Assembly (NCBI RefSeq): GCF_003732665.1
Contig: NZ_MOBP01000001.1
Span: forward strand, 167,466 to 231,465
Reading direction: 5' to 3'
Origin: Pseudomonas frederiksbergensis
GTDB lineage: Bacteria; Pseudomonadota; Gammaproteobacteria; Pseudomonadales; Pseudomonadaceae
DNA: 64,000 nt
The position numbers were made by a program, and so were the translations under genes. Position 1 is the first letter of the stretch, and each line of letters opens with the position of its first letter. A model generated the notes under the pieces. It worked only from the letters and a program-made list of their open reading frames with translations, was not told where the DNA came from and did no database searches. Positions 1 to 8,949 of the stretch are shown piece by piece.

Positions 1-107
1 TTGAAGGACATCTGGTCAGTGGAGTCGATGGTGGTCTTGCACTCGGCAGCCATCAATTGGCTGCTGGCCAGCGTCAGGAGGGATACCGCAACAAGTTTGG
101 CAAACAT
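1..107 (-). CDS. azu: Azurin, N-terminal part (gene runs off the left edge)
   Basis: Azurin is a periplasmic type-1 blue copper protein that carries electrons to nitrite reductase or other acceptors. Only the first 35 codons are present. They encode a Sec signal peptide ([20 protein letters not shown], cleavage after AMA-like LMA/A) followed by [15 protein letters not shown], which matches the mature N-terminus of fluorescens-type azurin, including the cysteine that forms the structural disulfide. The copper ligands lie beyond the window. The ATG is preceded by GGAGATTCACC, a good ribosome-binding site. No gene separates it from a LOG-family gene on the opposite strand, so the 340 bp between them carry divergent promoters. 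Confidence 0.93.
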   Translation of the reverse strand, partial: MFAKLVAVSLLTLASSQLMAAECKTTIDSTDQMSF

Positions 108-195
108 GGTGAATCTCCAAGGCAGGGTTAACGAATCGCGAATGGACAGAAGACTGCCTGAAAACTTCGCAAGTTCCTATGACTTGAATCAAAAA

Positions 196-205
196 TTGTA
201 TACAA
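196..205. promoter_or_regulatory. TTGTATACAA palindrome in the azu upstream region
   Basis: A perfect 10-bp palindrome lies about 90 bp upstream of the azu start. It fits the TNGTNNACNA form bound by many GntR-family regulators. No GntR gene is in the window, so a role is inference only. The rest of 108-300 shows no gene or recognisable signal. Confidence 0.25.
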
Positions 206-300
206 CTTTCCAGCTATGACACTCATCGAAACAATCTAACAGCCAGGCCTCTGGTCCGGCCCTATCCTCAGGTGGTCATCCCTTATCTGGAGCGCCTGTC

Positions 301-390
301 ATGTCCATCAACAGCTTACTGCGCAGTTTGCTTGCCGCCTACGCCTGTGGCGCCAGCGGCACCTACGAAACACCTCAACGCGAGGTTTAA
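301..390 (+). CDS. Possible 29-residue protein, unknown function
   Basis: This short ORF reads MSINSLLRSLLAAYACGASG followed by TYETPQREV. It starts with ATG eight bases after GGAG, good spacing for a ribosome-binding site, and ends at TAA 59 bp before the LOG gene on the same strand. The N-terminal half is mildly hydrophobic and amphipathic, but too short for a confident membrane segment. I do not recognise a family. It could be a real small protein, a leader peptide for the next gene, or chance. Confidence 0.35.
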   Translation: MSINSLLRSLLAAYACGASGTYETPQREV

Positions 391-449
391 GCCTTGGATC
401 GATGCGTGCGTGCCTTTACTCTGTGGCCATCCTGACCCTGGAGTAAGGC

Positions 450-1037
450 ATGTCTATCGCATCCGTTTGTGTATTTTGCGGTGCCAGCACCGGCACCAAC
501 CCGGCCTATCGTGAAGCGGCTGTCGCCCTGGGGCGAGCATTGGCGGAGCGCAAGCTGACCCTGGTCTATGGCGGCGGCGCCGTCGGGTTGATGGGGATCG
601 TCGCCGATGCTGCACTGGCGGCGGGCGGTGAAGTGATCGGCATCATCCCGCAAAGCCTCAAGGACAAGGAAATCGGCCACAGCGGCCTGACCCGCCTGGA
701 AGTGGTCGACGGCATGCATGCGCGCAAGGCGCGGATGGCTGAACTCAGCGACGCATTCATCGCGCTGCCCGGCGGCCTCGGCACCCTGGAAGAACTGTTC
801 GAAGTCTGGACCTGGGGCCAGCTCGGCTACCACGGCAAACCCCTCGGTTTGCTCGAAGTAAACGGTTTCTATGGCCAATTGACGGCTTTTCTTGATCATA
901 TCGTCGGCGAAGGCTTCGTTCGCGCACCACACCGTGACATGCTGCAAGTGAGCGAATCGCCGCAAACCTTGATCGATGCACTGGACGCCTGGCGACCCTC
1001 GGTCCTGCCAAAATGGGCCGAGCAAAAACCCAGCTAA
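450..1037 (+). CDS. LOG-family nucleotide 5'-monophosphate phosphoribohydrolase (TIGR00730)
   Basis: The product is 195 residues with the LOG/lysine-decarboxylase-like Rossmann fold. LOG enzymes release a purine base (cytokinins in plants, probably AMP or related nucleotides in bacteria) from a nucleoside 5'-monophosphate. The diagnostic PGGLGTLEE motif is at residues 107-115 and the nucleotide loop [10 protein letters not shown] at 40-49. MHARKARM (89-96) supplies the arginines that contact phosphate in the family. Length is normal. The ATG follows GGAGTAAGG. Older annotation as lysine decarboxylase is not supported. The natural substrate in pseudomonads cannot be read from sequence. Confidence 0.93.
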   Translation: MSIASVCVFCGASTGTNPAYREAAVALGRALAERKLTLVYGGGAVGLMGIVADAALAAGGEVIGIIPQSLKDKEIGHSGLTRLEVVDGMHARKARMAELSDAFIALPGGLGTLEELFEVWTWGQLGYHGKPLGLLEVNGFYGQLTAFLDHIVGEGFVRAPHRDMLQVSESPQTLIDALDAWRPSVLPKWAEQKPS

Positions 1038-1105
1038 CGGCTAGGCACCGATACAGGGCAGAATATGCGCCGCTCAACCTCACCTTCGACCCAAGAGGAT
1101 CGCCC

Positions 1106-1297
1106 ATGGCTAAACCTAATTATTCCTTCGCCAAACGTCAGAGAGACTTGGCCAAGGAGCAGAAGAAAGAGGAAAAGCTTCAGCGCAAGAAAGCTACAGC
1201 TGAAGAAGAAGCAGCAGCACTGAACCCGGATGCAGAAGGTGAAGTGACGGCAGAAGATGATGTTGAAGCACCGAAAGATCAGGCGCCCGACGCCTGA
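1106..1297 (+). CDS. Small charged hypothetical protein
   Basis: A 63-residue protein starting MAKPNYSFAKRQRDLAKEQK. The N-terminal half is rich in Lys, Arg and Glu and should form a single charged helix. The C-terminal half is acidic and Ala-rich and probably disordered. The ATG is preceded by AAGAGGAT. It follows the LOG gene by 68 bp on the same strand and may be co-transcribed. Proteins of this make-up are common beside LOG genes in Pseudomonas but have no assigned role; RNA or ribosome contact is only a guess from composition. Confidence 0.75.
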   Translation: MAKPNYSFAKRQRDLAKEQKKEEKLQRKKATAEEEAAALNPDAEGEVTAEDDVEAPKDQAPDA

Positions 1298-1345
1298 GAC
1301 CCTCAGGGCCCGATGATCTGATCAGGCTCACCGGATCTGTGTCCA

Positions 1346-1370
1346 GGGTCAGCAGCCCCGCTGCTGACCC
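1346..1370. terminator. Hairpin between convergent genes
   Basis: A 10-bp perfect stem (GGGTCAGCAG / CTGCTGACCC) with a five-base loop lies between the small charged protein gene and the convergent Nudix gene. There is no T tract on either side, so it may act as a weak terminator or a 3' stabiliser. Confidence 0.5.
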
Positions 1371-1748
1371 TCACAGGCCCAACGCTTTACCAATCGAATC
1401 GCGATACCCCCTGGGCAAGTTGGCCGGCAAATCCTCCGGATCAAACAGCCCGATTTCCTTGTGTTCATGGCTGACTTTCGGCACAAAACCGCCCAGCAAC
1501 TGGCAGCGGTAGGTCGAGATGAATACGTGTTTGCCGGGGATCACCTCGAACAGATACGAATCCAGCGGCTCTCCCACCTCCACCTCGACGTCCAGTTCCT
1601 CGGAGATTTCCCGAGCCAGGCAGTCGGCTGCCGTTTCGCCCAACTCAATTCGCCCGCCGGGTAGCTCCCATTCGTCGCGCTCGTTGAGCATCAGCACGAT
1701 GAGGCCTTCGGGGGATTGCAGGACGCCTTTGATTGAAACCGGGAACAT
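1371..1748 (-). CDS. Nudix hydrolase
   Basis: A 125-residue single-domain Nudix protein, which would hydrolyse a nucleoside diphosphate linked to another group, using Mg2+ or Mn2+. The Nudix box is present from Gly32: GGRIELGETAADC, then LAREISEELD, with Gly32, Glu38, Arg46-Glu47 and Glu50-Glu51 in register; the last box glycine is Asp53. The upstream ELPGG is typical. Substrate specificity is not predictable. The gene is monocistronic, followed by the charged-protein gene on the other strand and separated upstream from the transglutaminase operon by a REP pair. Confidence 0.9.
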   Translation of the reverse strand: MFPVSIKGVLQSPEGLIVLMLNERDEWELPGGRIELGETAADCLAREISEELDVEVEVGEPLDSYLFEVIPGKHVFISTYRCQLLGGFVPKVSHEHKEIGLFDPEDLPANLPRGYRDSIGKALGL

Positions 1749-1781
1749 CGGATTTCCTCCTTTTCGCTGACAGCATCCAAT

Positions 1782-1879
1782 CCCTGTGGGAGCGGGCTTG
1801 CTCGCGAAAGCGGTGTGCCAGACAACGTTGATGTCGATTGATACACCGCATTCGCGAGCAAGCCCGCTCCCACAGGGGG
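1782..1879. repeat. REP inverted pair
   Basis: Two REP cores face each other (GTGGGAGCGGGCTTGCTCGC and its reverse complement), separated by a spacer of about 45 bp. The pair lies between the ends of a Nudix gene and a transglutaminase gene. Confidence 0.95.
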
Positions 1880-1886
1880 ATTTCGG

Positions 1887-2777
1887 TTAATCCAGTGGCA
1901 TTACGGTGACTCGGACTTCCGGGTCATGGTTACCGCCCCCCAGAATCACCCCACGCAACGGCGACACATCAGAAAAGTCCCGGCCCCAGGCCAGGGTGAT
2001 GTGTTCCAGCGCCGGTTGCACATTGTTGGTCGGGTCGAAATCCACCCAGCCCAGCACCGGACAAAACACCGAGACCCAGGCATGGGACGCGTCGGCGCCG
2101 ATCAGCCGAGGCTGGCCTGGCGGCGGCTGGGTCAGCAGGTAACCGCTGATGTAGCGCGCCGCCAAACCCCGGGAGCGCACACAGGCGAGCATCAGGTGCG
2201 CAAAGTCCTGGCAGACACCACGCCGCCGCTCCAGCACTTCCACCAGCGGCGTGGCGACCTGTGTGGCCTCGGCATCGAAGGTGAATTCGCTGAAAATCTT
2301 TTCCATCAACGCCTGGACGCCCAACAGCAATGGTCGGCCCGGTGGAAAACAGTTTTCCGAGAACTCGACGAAGTTGCGCTTCAAATGCACGTACGGCGAC
2401 TCGAAACGATAGCGGCAGGCTTCCAGCAACTCAGGGGAAAGCGGCTGACTGCTGTAGGTCAGCGCATTGCGGGTTTGTTCCCAGGCTGGCGATTGAGTGA
2501 AATCCAGGATCGGTCGGGCCAGCACTTCGACGGTGAGTTCGGCGTTCACCAGCAATTCATCGTGGGGCCGTTCGAAGGCCAGGCGGGTCAGCGGATTGCC
2601 GAACACGTCCAGTTCATCGCGGCGGGTTGTCGGCTCCGGGCTGATCAGCAACGCCTGGGCGGTGCAACGTTGCCAGGTACAAGCTCGCGGCCACAGGTGC
2701 GCCAGTTGCTGCGCCAGGGACACCGGGCTGTCGTAGTGATAATGGGTGTCATGGAAAATCTGGTAACGGGCATTCAT
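1887..2777 (-). CDS. Transglutaminase-like protein, third gene of the ATP-grasp operon
   Basis: A 296-residue protein with an N-terminal bacterial transglutaminase beta region (about 1-85, with the usual HYHYDSPV) and a C-terminal transglutaminase-fold core. The catalytic triad is visible: Cys189 in RRRGVCQDFAHL, His232 in DASHAWVSV, and Asp in GWVDFDPTNN (about 246-248). Bacterial members usually act as peptidases or amide-exchange enzymes rather than cross-linkers. Its ATG overlaps the stop of the ATP-grasp/alpha-E gene by ATGA, so translation is coupled. Predicted role, by comparative genomics of this triad of genes, is trimming or transferring a peptide made by the ATP-grasp partner; no product is established. 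Confidence 0.9.
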   Translation of the reverse strand: MNARYQIFHDTHYHYDSPVSLAQQLAHLWPRACTWQRCTAQALLISPEPTTRRDELDVFGNPLTRLAFERPHDELLVNAELTVEVLARPILDFTQSPAWEQTRNALTYSSQPLSPELLEACRYRFESPYVHLKRNFVEFSENCFPPGRPLLLGVQALMEKIFSEFTFDAEATQVATPLVEVLERRRGVCQDFAHLMLACVRSRGLAARYISGYLLTQPPPGQPRLIGADASHAWVSVFCPVLGWVDFDPTNNVQPALEHITLAWGRDFSDVSPLRGVILGGGNHDPEVRVTVMPLD

Positions 2778-5263
2778 CAGACGGACACCGTGCGCTGGCT
2801 GACATCATCGACATGGGCAAAATGGCGCAACGCCAGGCGATCCGAAACCTGGCCGCTGGCGTCGGCGATTTCTTGCAGCAGATTGGCCAAGCCTTCGATG
2901 GCGGCCTCGATGCTGGCTTCGCCAAACAGCGAGTCCTCCAGGCAACCCAAATCGAAATGCGCCAAGCGCTCCACCAATCGCGGCAACCCGGCCTCGCGGG
3001 GGGCGCCGAAATCGTCGTTCAGACGCTTCAAGGTCCGTGTGACCAGTTTCAACTGGAACAGCACTGCATGGGGGTTCTGCTCATCCAACAGCAACAGGTC
3101 GAGCACCGGAATCAGCTGCGCCACCGCCAAATACCGCGAGCGGTAAGTGATGCTGCTGTTACCCAACTCCAGCAGCCATTCCAGCCCGGCCTGATCGAAC
3201 GCGCCGGCACCGCGCAGAAACGCCGCGAGGCTGGCGCTGAGAAACTGCAAGCGCTCGATCCGCCGGCCGATCATCAGGAAGCGCCAGCCTTCATCCCGGG
3301 TCATGTCGTCCAGGGCAAAACCGGACAGCGCCGCCAGGGACATCACCAAGCGATTGAGGAAATCCAGCATCTCGCCGAAATCCGGTTCTTCGGTTTCCAG
3401 CTCCATGGCCTCGCGCTGCAACTCCACCAGCGCCTGCCAGTTTTCCCGGGAAAGCTTGCCGCGCACTTGCGAGGCCGCCCACTGCAAACGTTGCAGGTTG
3501 GAACGCAGGCTGAACGGCCAATCATCGCCGAGCAGTGCGGCGAGCAGGCGCTCCGGCAACTCGCCTTCCTCGGGCAACAGATGCAGGCGTTCACCAAGAT
3601 CCACCGCCGCCTCCAGCGCTTGCGGATCATCGCCGTCGACATACCGCGCCAGCATCACCCGCAGCAACCGCGCACTGTCATCGCAGCGCTCGCAATAACG
3701 ACCGAACCAGAACAGGTTCTCCACCACCCGCGACGGCAGGTACGGATCGCGCCGCACCAGATCATGAACACCAATCGTGCGCTGGGTTTTCCACTGCTCG
3801 CCGCTCGGCGCTCGTTCACCCAGCACCCACGTATCCTTGCTCGCGCCGCCGCGCTGCATCGACACCACTTCGGCGTCGGCCTCGGCGGCGACTCGGGTCA
3901 GACCACCGGGCAACACGCGATAACCATCACGACTGGCCACCGCGTACACGCGCATGCCAATCGCCCGGGGTTGCAATTGACCGTCCTCGGCCTGCCAGAT
4001 CGGCGCCTGGGACAACTGCGCCAGTTCTTGCGCGACATAGGCGTAAGGTCGCGCCTGCATGCGCTCGGCCAGGGCCTGGCGCTGTTTTTCACTCAAATCA
4101 CGGCCAAACACCGGTGCGAAGCTCTGGGACGGAAACGCCGGTTTGATCAGCAACTCCGGGAGTTTTTCCAGCGCCTGGGCCAGTACCGGGGCTTCGCCGC
4201 ACCACCAGGTGGCGATGGACGGCAGGATCAGTTCTTCGCCGAACAGGAATTGATTGATCCTTGGCAAGAAGCCCAGCAACCCCGGCGACTCCAGTACGCC
4301 GCTGCCCAAGGCATTGGCGACCAGCACCCGGCCCTGGCGCACGGCTTCCAGCAACCCCGGCACACCGAGGGCCGAGTCGGTGCGCAGTTCCAGCGGATCG
4401 CAGAAATCATCATCGAGGCGGCGCATGATCGCGTGCACCCGGCGCAGACCGCTCAGGGTTTTCAGGTAGACGGTGGCGTCACGAACGGTCAGGTCGCCAC
4501 CCTCCACCAGTGGATAACCCAATTGCCGAGCCAGATATAAATGTTCGAAATAGCTTTCGTTGAACCGCCCAGGGGTCAACAACACCACCAGCGGCGCGTC
4601 ATCGTCGCTCGGGGCCTGGCGGGCCAACGTTTCCTGCAAGGTGCGGAAGAACCCGGCCAGGTGCTGCACCTTCAAATCCCGGTACAACTCGGGAAAGGCC
4701 CGGGACACGATGGTGCGGTTTTCCAACGCATAACCAGCACCGGACGGCGCCTGGGTCCGATCCGCCGTGACCCACCAACGACCGTCGGGCGTGCGCGCCA
4801 GGTCCACGGCATACAGATGCAAAAAAGCCCCGTCAGGCGGTGCAATGCCCTGACAGGGCCAGAGGAAGTTGTTGTGCCCGAACACCAATTCAGCCGGCAA
4901 CAGCCCTTCGGCGATCAACCGCTGCGGACCATACAAATCCGCCAACACCGCATTGAGCAGCCGCGCCCGCTGGGCAATCCCGGCGGACAAATGCTGCCAC
5001 TCATCAGCCGCAATCACGTGGGGTAACAAGTCCAGCTCCCACGGACGATCAGCGCCCTTGGGATCGGCATAGACGTTGTAGGTCACGCCGTTTTCCTGGA
5101 TTTGCCGGGTCAGCAAGGCCTGGCGCTGCACCAGTTGCGCCGGGGTGCTGCGCTGCAATTGGTCGAACAACCGACGCCAGTGCGCACGTACCGCGCCGTT
5201 GTCGTCGAGCAGTTCGTGATAAGTGCCCGCCGTCAGCGGGTAGCGGTCAAGCAGGTCAGGCAT
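2777..5263 (-). CDS. Circularly permuted ATP-grasp protein fused to an alpha-E domain
   Basis: An 828-residue fusion. The N-terminal ~480 residues form a circularly permuted type-2 ATP-grasp domain, seen in PWELDLLPHVI, FGHNNFLWPCQG, LLTPGRFNESYFEHLYLARQ and the DPLELR/PGLLEAVR stretch. The C-terminal ~310 residues are the helical alpha-E domain (from LVRRDPYLPSRVVENLFWFG to the end). ATP-grasp enzymes activate a carboxylate with ATP and join it to an amine, so a peptide or amide ligase is expected. ATG at 5263 is preferred to an upstream TTG at 5284, though its ribosome-binding site is weak. The two domains are separate genes in many bacteria; here they are one chain between two transglutaminase genes. 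Confidence 0.9.
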   Translation of the reverse strand: MPDLLDRYPLTAGTYHELLDDNGAVRAHWRRLFDQLQRSTPAQLVQRQALLTRQIQENGVTYNVYADPKGADRPWELDLLPHVIAADEWQHLSAGIAQRARLLNAVLADLYGPQRLIAEGLLPAELVFGHNNFLWPCQGIAPPDGAFLHLYAVDLARTPDGRWWVTADRTQAPSGAGYALENRTIVSRAFPELYRDLKVQHLAGFFRTLQETLARQAPSDDDAPLVVLLTPGRFNESYFEHLYLARQLGYPLVEGGDLTVRDATVYLKTLSGLRRVHAIMRRLDDDFCDPLELRTDSALGVPGLLEAVRQGRVLVANALGSGVLESPGLLGFLPRINQFLFGEELILPSIATWWCGEAPVLAQALEKLPELLIKPAFPSQSFAPVFGRDLSEKQRQALAERMQARPYAYVAQELAQLSQAPIWQAEDGQLQPRAIGMRVYAVASRDGYRVLPGGLTRVAAEADAEVVSMQRGGASKDTWVLGERAPSGEQWKTQRTIGVHDLVRRDPYLPSRVVENLFWFGRYCERCDDSARLLRVMLARYVDGDDPQALEAAVDLGERLHLLPEEGELPERLLAALLGDDWPFSLRSNLQRLQWAASQVRGKLSRENWQALVELQREAMELETEEPDFGEMLDFLNRLVMSLAALSGFALDDMTRDEGWRFLMIGRRIERLQFLSASLAAFLRGAGAFDQAGLEWLLELGNSSITYRSRYLAVAQLIPVLDLLLLDEQNPHAVLFQLKLVTRTLKRLNDDFGAPREAGLPRLVERLAHFDLGCLEDSLFGEASIEAAIEGLANLLQEIADASGQVSDRLALRHFAHVDDVSQRTVSV

Positions 5264-5351
5264 GGAAAGCTCGGCAGACAGCAAAGAACGGTCAGACTAA
5301 CGCAGGCTCATGACGCTCGGATATACGAAAAATCCGAGCGTCGTGTAGGGC

Positions 5352-8300
5352 TTAGAAACGTCGCAAATCGAGCGTCATCGGCAGCTCGTCGTTAATCGTC
5401 ACGTTGGGTGTAGGAAGTTTCCCTGGGGTGTGTCCGATTCGGAAGAATCGCGCCATGCGCCGGCTCTCCGCCTCATTGGCATTCACCGGCAGGCTGTCGT
5501 AGTTGCGCCCGCCCGGATGGGCGACGTGGTACTGGCAGCCGCCCAGGGAACGCTCCATCCAGGCGTCGAGCAGGTCGAACACCAGCGGCGCGTGGACCGG
5601 GATGGTCGGTTGCAGACAGTTGGACGGTTGCCAGGCGCGAAAGCGCACGCCGGCGACGAATTCGCCGACCCGACCGGTCGGTTGCAACGGCACCGGAATG
5701 CCATTGCAGGTCAGCAGATAACGTTGCGGTGCCAGACCGGAAACCTTGACCTGCAAACGCTCCAGGGACGAATCCACATAACGCACCGTGCCGCCGACCG
5801 CGCCCTCCTCGCCCAGCACATGCCAAGGCTCAAGGGCCTGACGCACTTCCAGCTCGATACCACTGACGGCATAGTCGCCGACCTTCGGAAAACGAAACTC
5901 AAGATGCGCGGCAAACCACTCGGCCCGCACCGGATAACCGGCGGCATTCAGATCAACGATGACGTCGGCGAAATCCTGTTCGATAAAGTGCGGCAACAGA
6001 AAGCGATCGTGCAGTTCGGTGCCCCAGCGCGCCAGTTTCGGCGGTGCATAAGGTTCGCGCCAGAACCGCGCCACCAACGCCCGCAGCAACAACTGCTGGG
6101 CCAGACTCATCCGGGCATGGGGCGGCATTTCAAAAGCGCGCAACTCCAGCAAACCGAGACGCCCGGTGGCGCCGTCCGGTGAATAGAGCTTGTCGATGCA
6201 GAACTCGGCGCGGTGGGTGTTGCCGGTGACGTCGATCAGCAGGTTGCGCAGCAGTCGATCCACCAGCCACGGCGCGCATTCTTCCCCCGGTTTCGGCATC
6301 TGGGCGAAGGCGATTTCCAGTTCATACAGGGAATCGTTGCGCGCCTCGTCCACTCGCGGCGCTTGGGAGGTCGGGCCGATGAACAGCCCGGAAAACAGGT
6401 AGGACAGGGACGGGTGGTTATGCCAGTAACTGATCAGGCTACGCAGCAAGTCCGGACGACGCAGGAACGGCGAGTCCGCCGGCGTCGCGCCACCCAGTAC
6501 GAAATGGTTACCGCCGCCGGTGCCGGTGTGGCGGCCGTCAATCATGAATTTTTCGGTGGTCAGTCGGGTCTGGCGTGCTTCTTCGTACAGGAACTCGGTG
6601 CGTTCCACCAATTCGTCCCAGGTCGCAGACGGTTGCACGTTGACTTCGATCACGCCCGGGTCCGGGGTAATGCGGAAGTTACTCAGGCGCGGATCGCTCG
6701 GCGGCTCATAGCCTTCCAGCAAGACCGGACACAGCAATTCCTCGGCGGTGGCCTCGATGGCGGCGACCAGTTCCAGATAATCCTCGACCCGTTCCAGCGG
6801 CGGCATAAACAGGTACAAGCGGCCATCCCGGGCTTCGGCGCAGAACGCGGTGCGGGTCAGCCAGTCGGCGGACTCGTCGATCTTCGGTTCGCGCTCATCG
6901 GCGGTTTTCGGTTGCCCGTGATTTTGTAGCTGCGTGGTGTCCGGCAGCTCCGCAAACGCCTGGTTCGGGTCCGTCGGATGAATAAACGGATACTCCGCGG
7001 CTTTCACCCAGGGTTGCGAAGCCAGCGGCAAGCGATAACCCAGGGGCGAATCCCCCGGCACCAACCGACAATGTTCCTCGCGCAGATACCAGCGCCCGCT
7101 CTGCCATTGATCACCCTTGGCGGTGCGTGCCAGCGGCAGGACCTGGCCGATGACCTTGTCCAGGCCCTGGCTGAAGACTTTGCGCAGTCGCGCCCGCTCC
7201 AGCGGTTCCTCCAGACGCGAATCTTCGGCACTGACGTTCTGCGGCAACGCGCCTTCGCGCCATAGGTAATAGAAATTGTCTTCGTAGGCTGGGAACACAA
7301 AGCGTGTGGGAATTTTCAGGCGTTCGGCGACACTTGCGAGAAAACGCCCGGCCAGTGCGCCATCGGCGCCATAGTCTTCCTGCTCATCGGCGATCAGCGC
7401 GCTGTTGTGCCAGATCGGCACGCCGTCACGGCGCCAATAGCAGTTCAGCGACCAGCGCGGCAGTTGCTCGCCGGGATACCACTTGCCCTGGCCGAAATGC
7501 ACCAGGCCTTTGGGCGCGTAGTGCTTGCGCATGCGCTGGAACAGCTCGGCGGACAGGCGCCGCTTGTCCGGGCCAAGGGCGGCGGTGTTCCATTCGGCGC
7601 CGTCCGGGTCATCGATTGAAACGAAGGTCGGTTCGCCGCCCATGGTCAGGCGCACGTCGCCTTCCAGCAGGTCGGCATCGATCTGCCGGCCCAGTGCCTG
7701 GATCGCCAGCCACTGGTCTTCGGTGTAGGGCTTTGTGACCCGTGGCGCTTCCCAAATCCGCTCCACGGACATTTCGTGGGTGAATTCGCACTCGCACGGT
7801 TCCACCAAGCCACTGATCGGTGCCGCAGAGCCCGGATCGGGACTACACGCCAACGGAATGTGTCCTTCACCGGCAAACAGCCCTGAGGTCGCGTCCAGGC
7901 CGATCCAGCCGGCGCCGGGCAAGTAGACTTCGCACCAGGCGTGCAGGTCGGTGAAGTCCACCTCGGTGCCCGAAGGGCCGTCGAGGCTTTTGACGTCGGC
8001 GGTGAGCTGGATCAGGTAGCCGGAGACAAACCGCGCCGCCAACCCGAGGTTGCGCAGTAATTGCACCAGCAGCCACGCCGAGTCGCGGCAGGAACCGGAG
8101 GCGTGTTCGAGGGTATGTTCGGGCGTCTGGACGCCGGGCTCCATGCGGATCAGGTAACCGATGTCTTCGCTCAGGCGCTGGTTGAGGGCGACGAGGAAAT
8201 CCACGCTGGGCAGCGGCGTGCGGTCGATGCCGTCCAGGTAGGCCTTGAACTTCGGCGTCAGGGGCAAGGTTTCCAGGTATGGCGCCAGTTCCTTGCGCTC

Positions 8301-8627
8301 ATCGGCGGCGTAGGTGAACGGGATCTTTTCCGCGTAGGGCTCGAGGAAGAAGTCGAACGGATTGAACACCGCCATTTCCGCCAGCAGGTCGACCTCGATC
8401 CGCAGTTCATCGGTTTTCTCCGGGAACACCAGACGCGCCAGGTAATTGCCCTGGGGGTCCTGCTGCCAGTTGATGAAGTGCTGCTCGGGCGAGACTTTCA
8501 GCGCATAGGACAAAATCCGCGTGCGACTGTGGGCGGCCGGGCGCAGGCGAACGATCTGCGGACCGAGCTCAACGGCGCGGTCGTAGCGGTAATGCGTGAC
8601 GTGATGCAATGCGACATGAATCGACAC
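5352..8627 (-). CDS. Large transglutaminase / DUF2126 protein, first gene of the operon
   Basis: A 1091-residue protein. Residues 1 to ~280 are a transglutaminase-like module with Cys in HASGSCRDSAWLL, His in DLHAWCEVYLPG and Asp in GWIGLDATSG. The remainder is the DUF2126 region (for example RLTMGGEPTFVSID, WNTAALGPDKR, GTGGGNHFVLGG), which usually accompanies circularly permuted ATP-grasp/alpha-E proteins and resembles amidoligase-type modules. Translation starts at GTG with a strong site: CAGGAGG seven bases upstream. It leads the operon, 88 bp before the ATP-grasp gene. Cytoplasmic location is likely because no signal peptide is seen. Substrate and product are unknown. Confidence 0.9.
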   Translation of the reverse strand: MSIHVALHHVTHYRYDRAVELGPQIVRLRPAAHSRTRILSYALKVSPEQHFINWQQDPQGNYLARLVFPEKTDELRIEVDLLAEMAVFNPFDFFLEPYAEKIPFTYAADERKELAPYLETLPLTPKFKAYLDGIDRTPLPSVDFLVALNQRLSEDIGYLIRMEPGVQTPEHTLEHASGSCRDSAWLLVQLLRNLGLAARFVSGYLIQLTADVKSLDGPSGTEVDFTDLHAWCEVYLPGAGWIGLDATSGLFAGEGHIPLACSPDPGSAAPISGLVEPCECEFTHEMSVERIWEAPRVTKPYTEDQWLAIQALGRQIDADLLEGDVRLTMGGEPTFVSIDDPDGAEWNTAALGPDKRRLSAELFQRMRKHYAPKGLVHFGQGKWYPGEQLPRWSLNCYWRRDGVPIWHNSALIADEQEDYGADGALAGRFLASVAERLKIPTRFVFPAYEDNFYYLWREGALPQNVSAEDSRLEEPLERARLRKVFSQGLDKVIGQVLPLARTAKGDQWQSGRWYLREEHCRLVPGDSPLGYRLPLASQPWVKAAEYPFIHPTDPNQAFAELPDTTQLQNHGQPKTADEREPKIDESADWLTRTAFCAEARDGRLYLFMPPLERVEDYLELVAAIEATAEELLCPVLLEGYEPPSDPRLSNFRITPDPGVIEVNVQPSATWDELVERTEFLYEEARQTRLTTEKFMIDGRHTGTGGGNHFVLGGATPADSPFLRRPDLLRSLISYWHNHPSLSYLFSGLFIGPTSQAPRVDEARNDSLYELEIAFAQMPKPGEECAPWLVDRLLRNLLIDVTGNTHRAEFCIDKLYSPDGATGRLGLLELRAFEMPPHARMSLAQQLLLRALVARFWREPYAPPKLARWGTELHDRFLLPHFIEQDFADVIVDLNAAGYPVRAEWFAAHLEFRFPKVGDYAVSGIELEVRQALEPWHVLGEEGAVGGTVRYVDSSLERLQVKVSGLAPQRYLLTCNGIPVPLQPTGRVGEFVAGVRFRAWQPSNCLQPTIPVHAPLVFDLLDAWMERSLGGCQYHVAHPGGRNYDSLPVNANEAESRRMARFFRIGHTPGKLPTPNVTINDELPMTLDLRRF

Positions 8628-8819
8628 GGCGTGCCTCCTGCGAGCCTTAAGCGTATTCGACAGCGCGCAAGACTTATGCCATCGCGCAGCGCTGGCGCTT
8701 TCATAGATTGCTTAAGGCAGTACAGCACCAAAATCGGGCGATGCGGGAAATTGGTTTGGGCCAATTGCACGCAAATGTGGCGGTCCGGGGTGTCAGCCAG
8801 GATTTACAGTGGCTGTACC

Positions 8820-8924
8820 GGCCTCTTCGCGAGCAAGCCCGCTCCCACAGGGGATCGGTGGTGGAAGCATGATTTGTGAACAACAGAGATCAAATGTGGG
8901 AGCGGGCTTGCTCGCGAAGAGGCC
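8820..8924. repeat. REP inverted pair
   Basis: Two oppositely oriented REP cores (8820-8850 and 8894-8924) lie upstream of the DUF2126 gene. The 486-bp space 8628-9114 contains this pair, the cloverleaf palindrome and a terminator. 8628-8819 should hold the operon promoter, but I see no clear -35/-10 pair. Confidence 0.95.
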
Positions 8925-8949
8925 AGTGACCCCAACACAAAATCTGGAT

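Noticed and set aside
1..219. 72-residue ORF on the plus strand
   Set aside because: Antisense of the azurin signal peptide region, starting at TTG without a ribosome-binding site.
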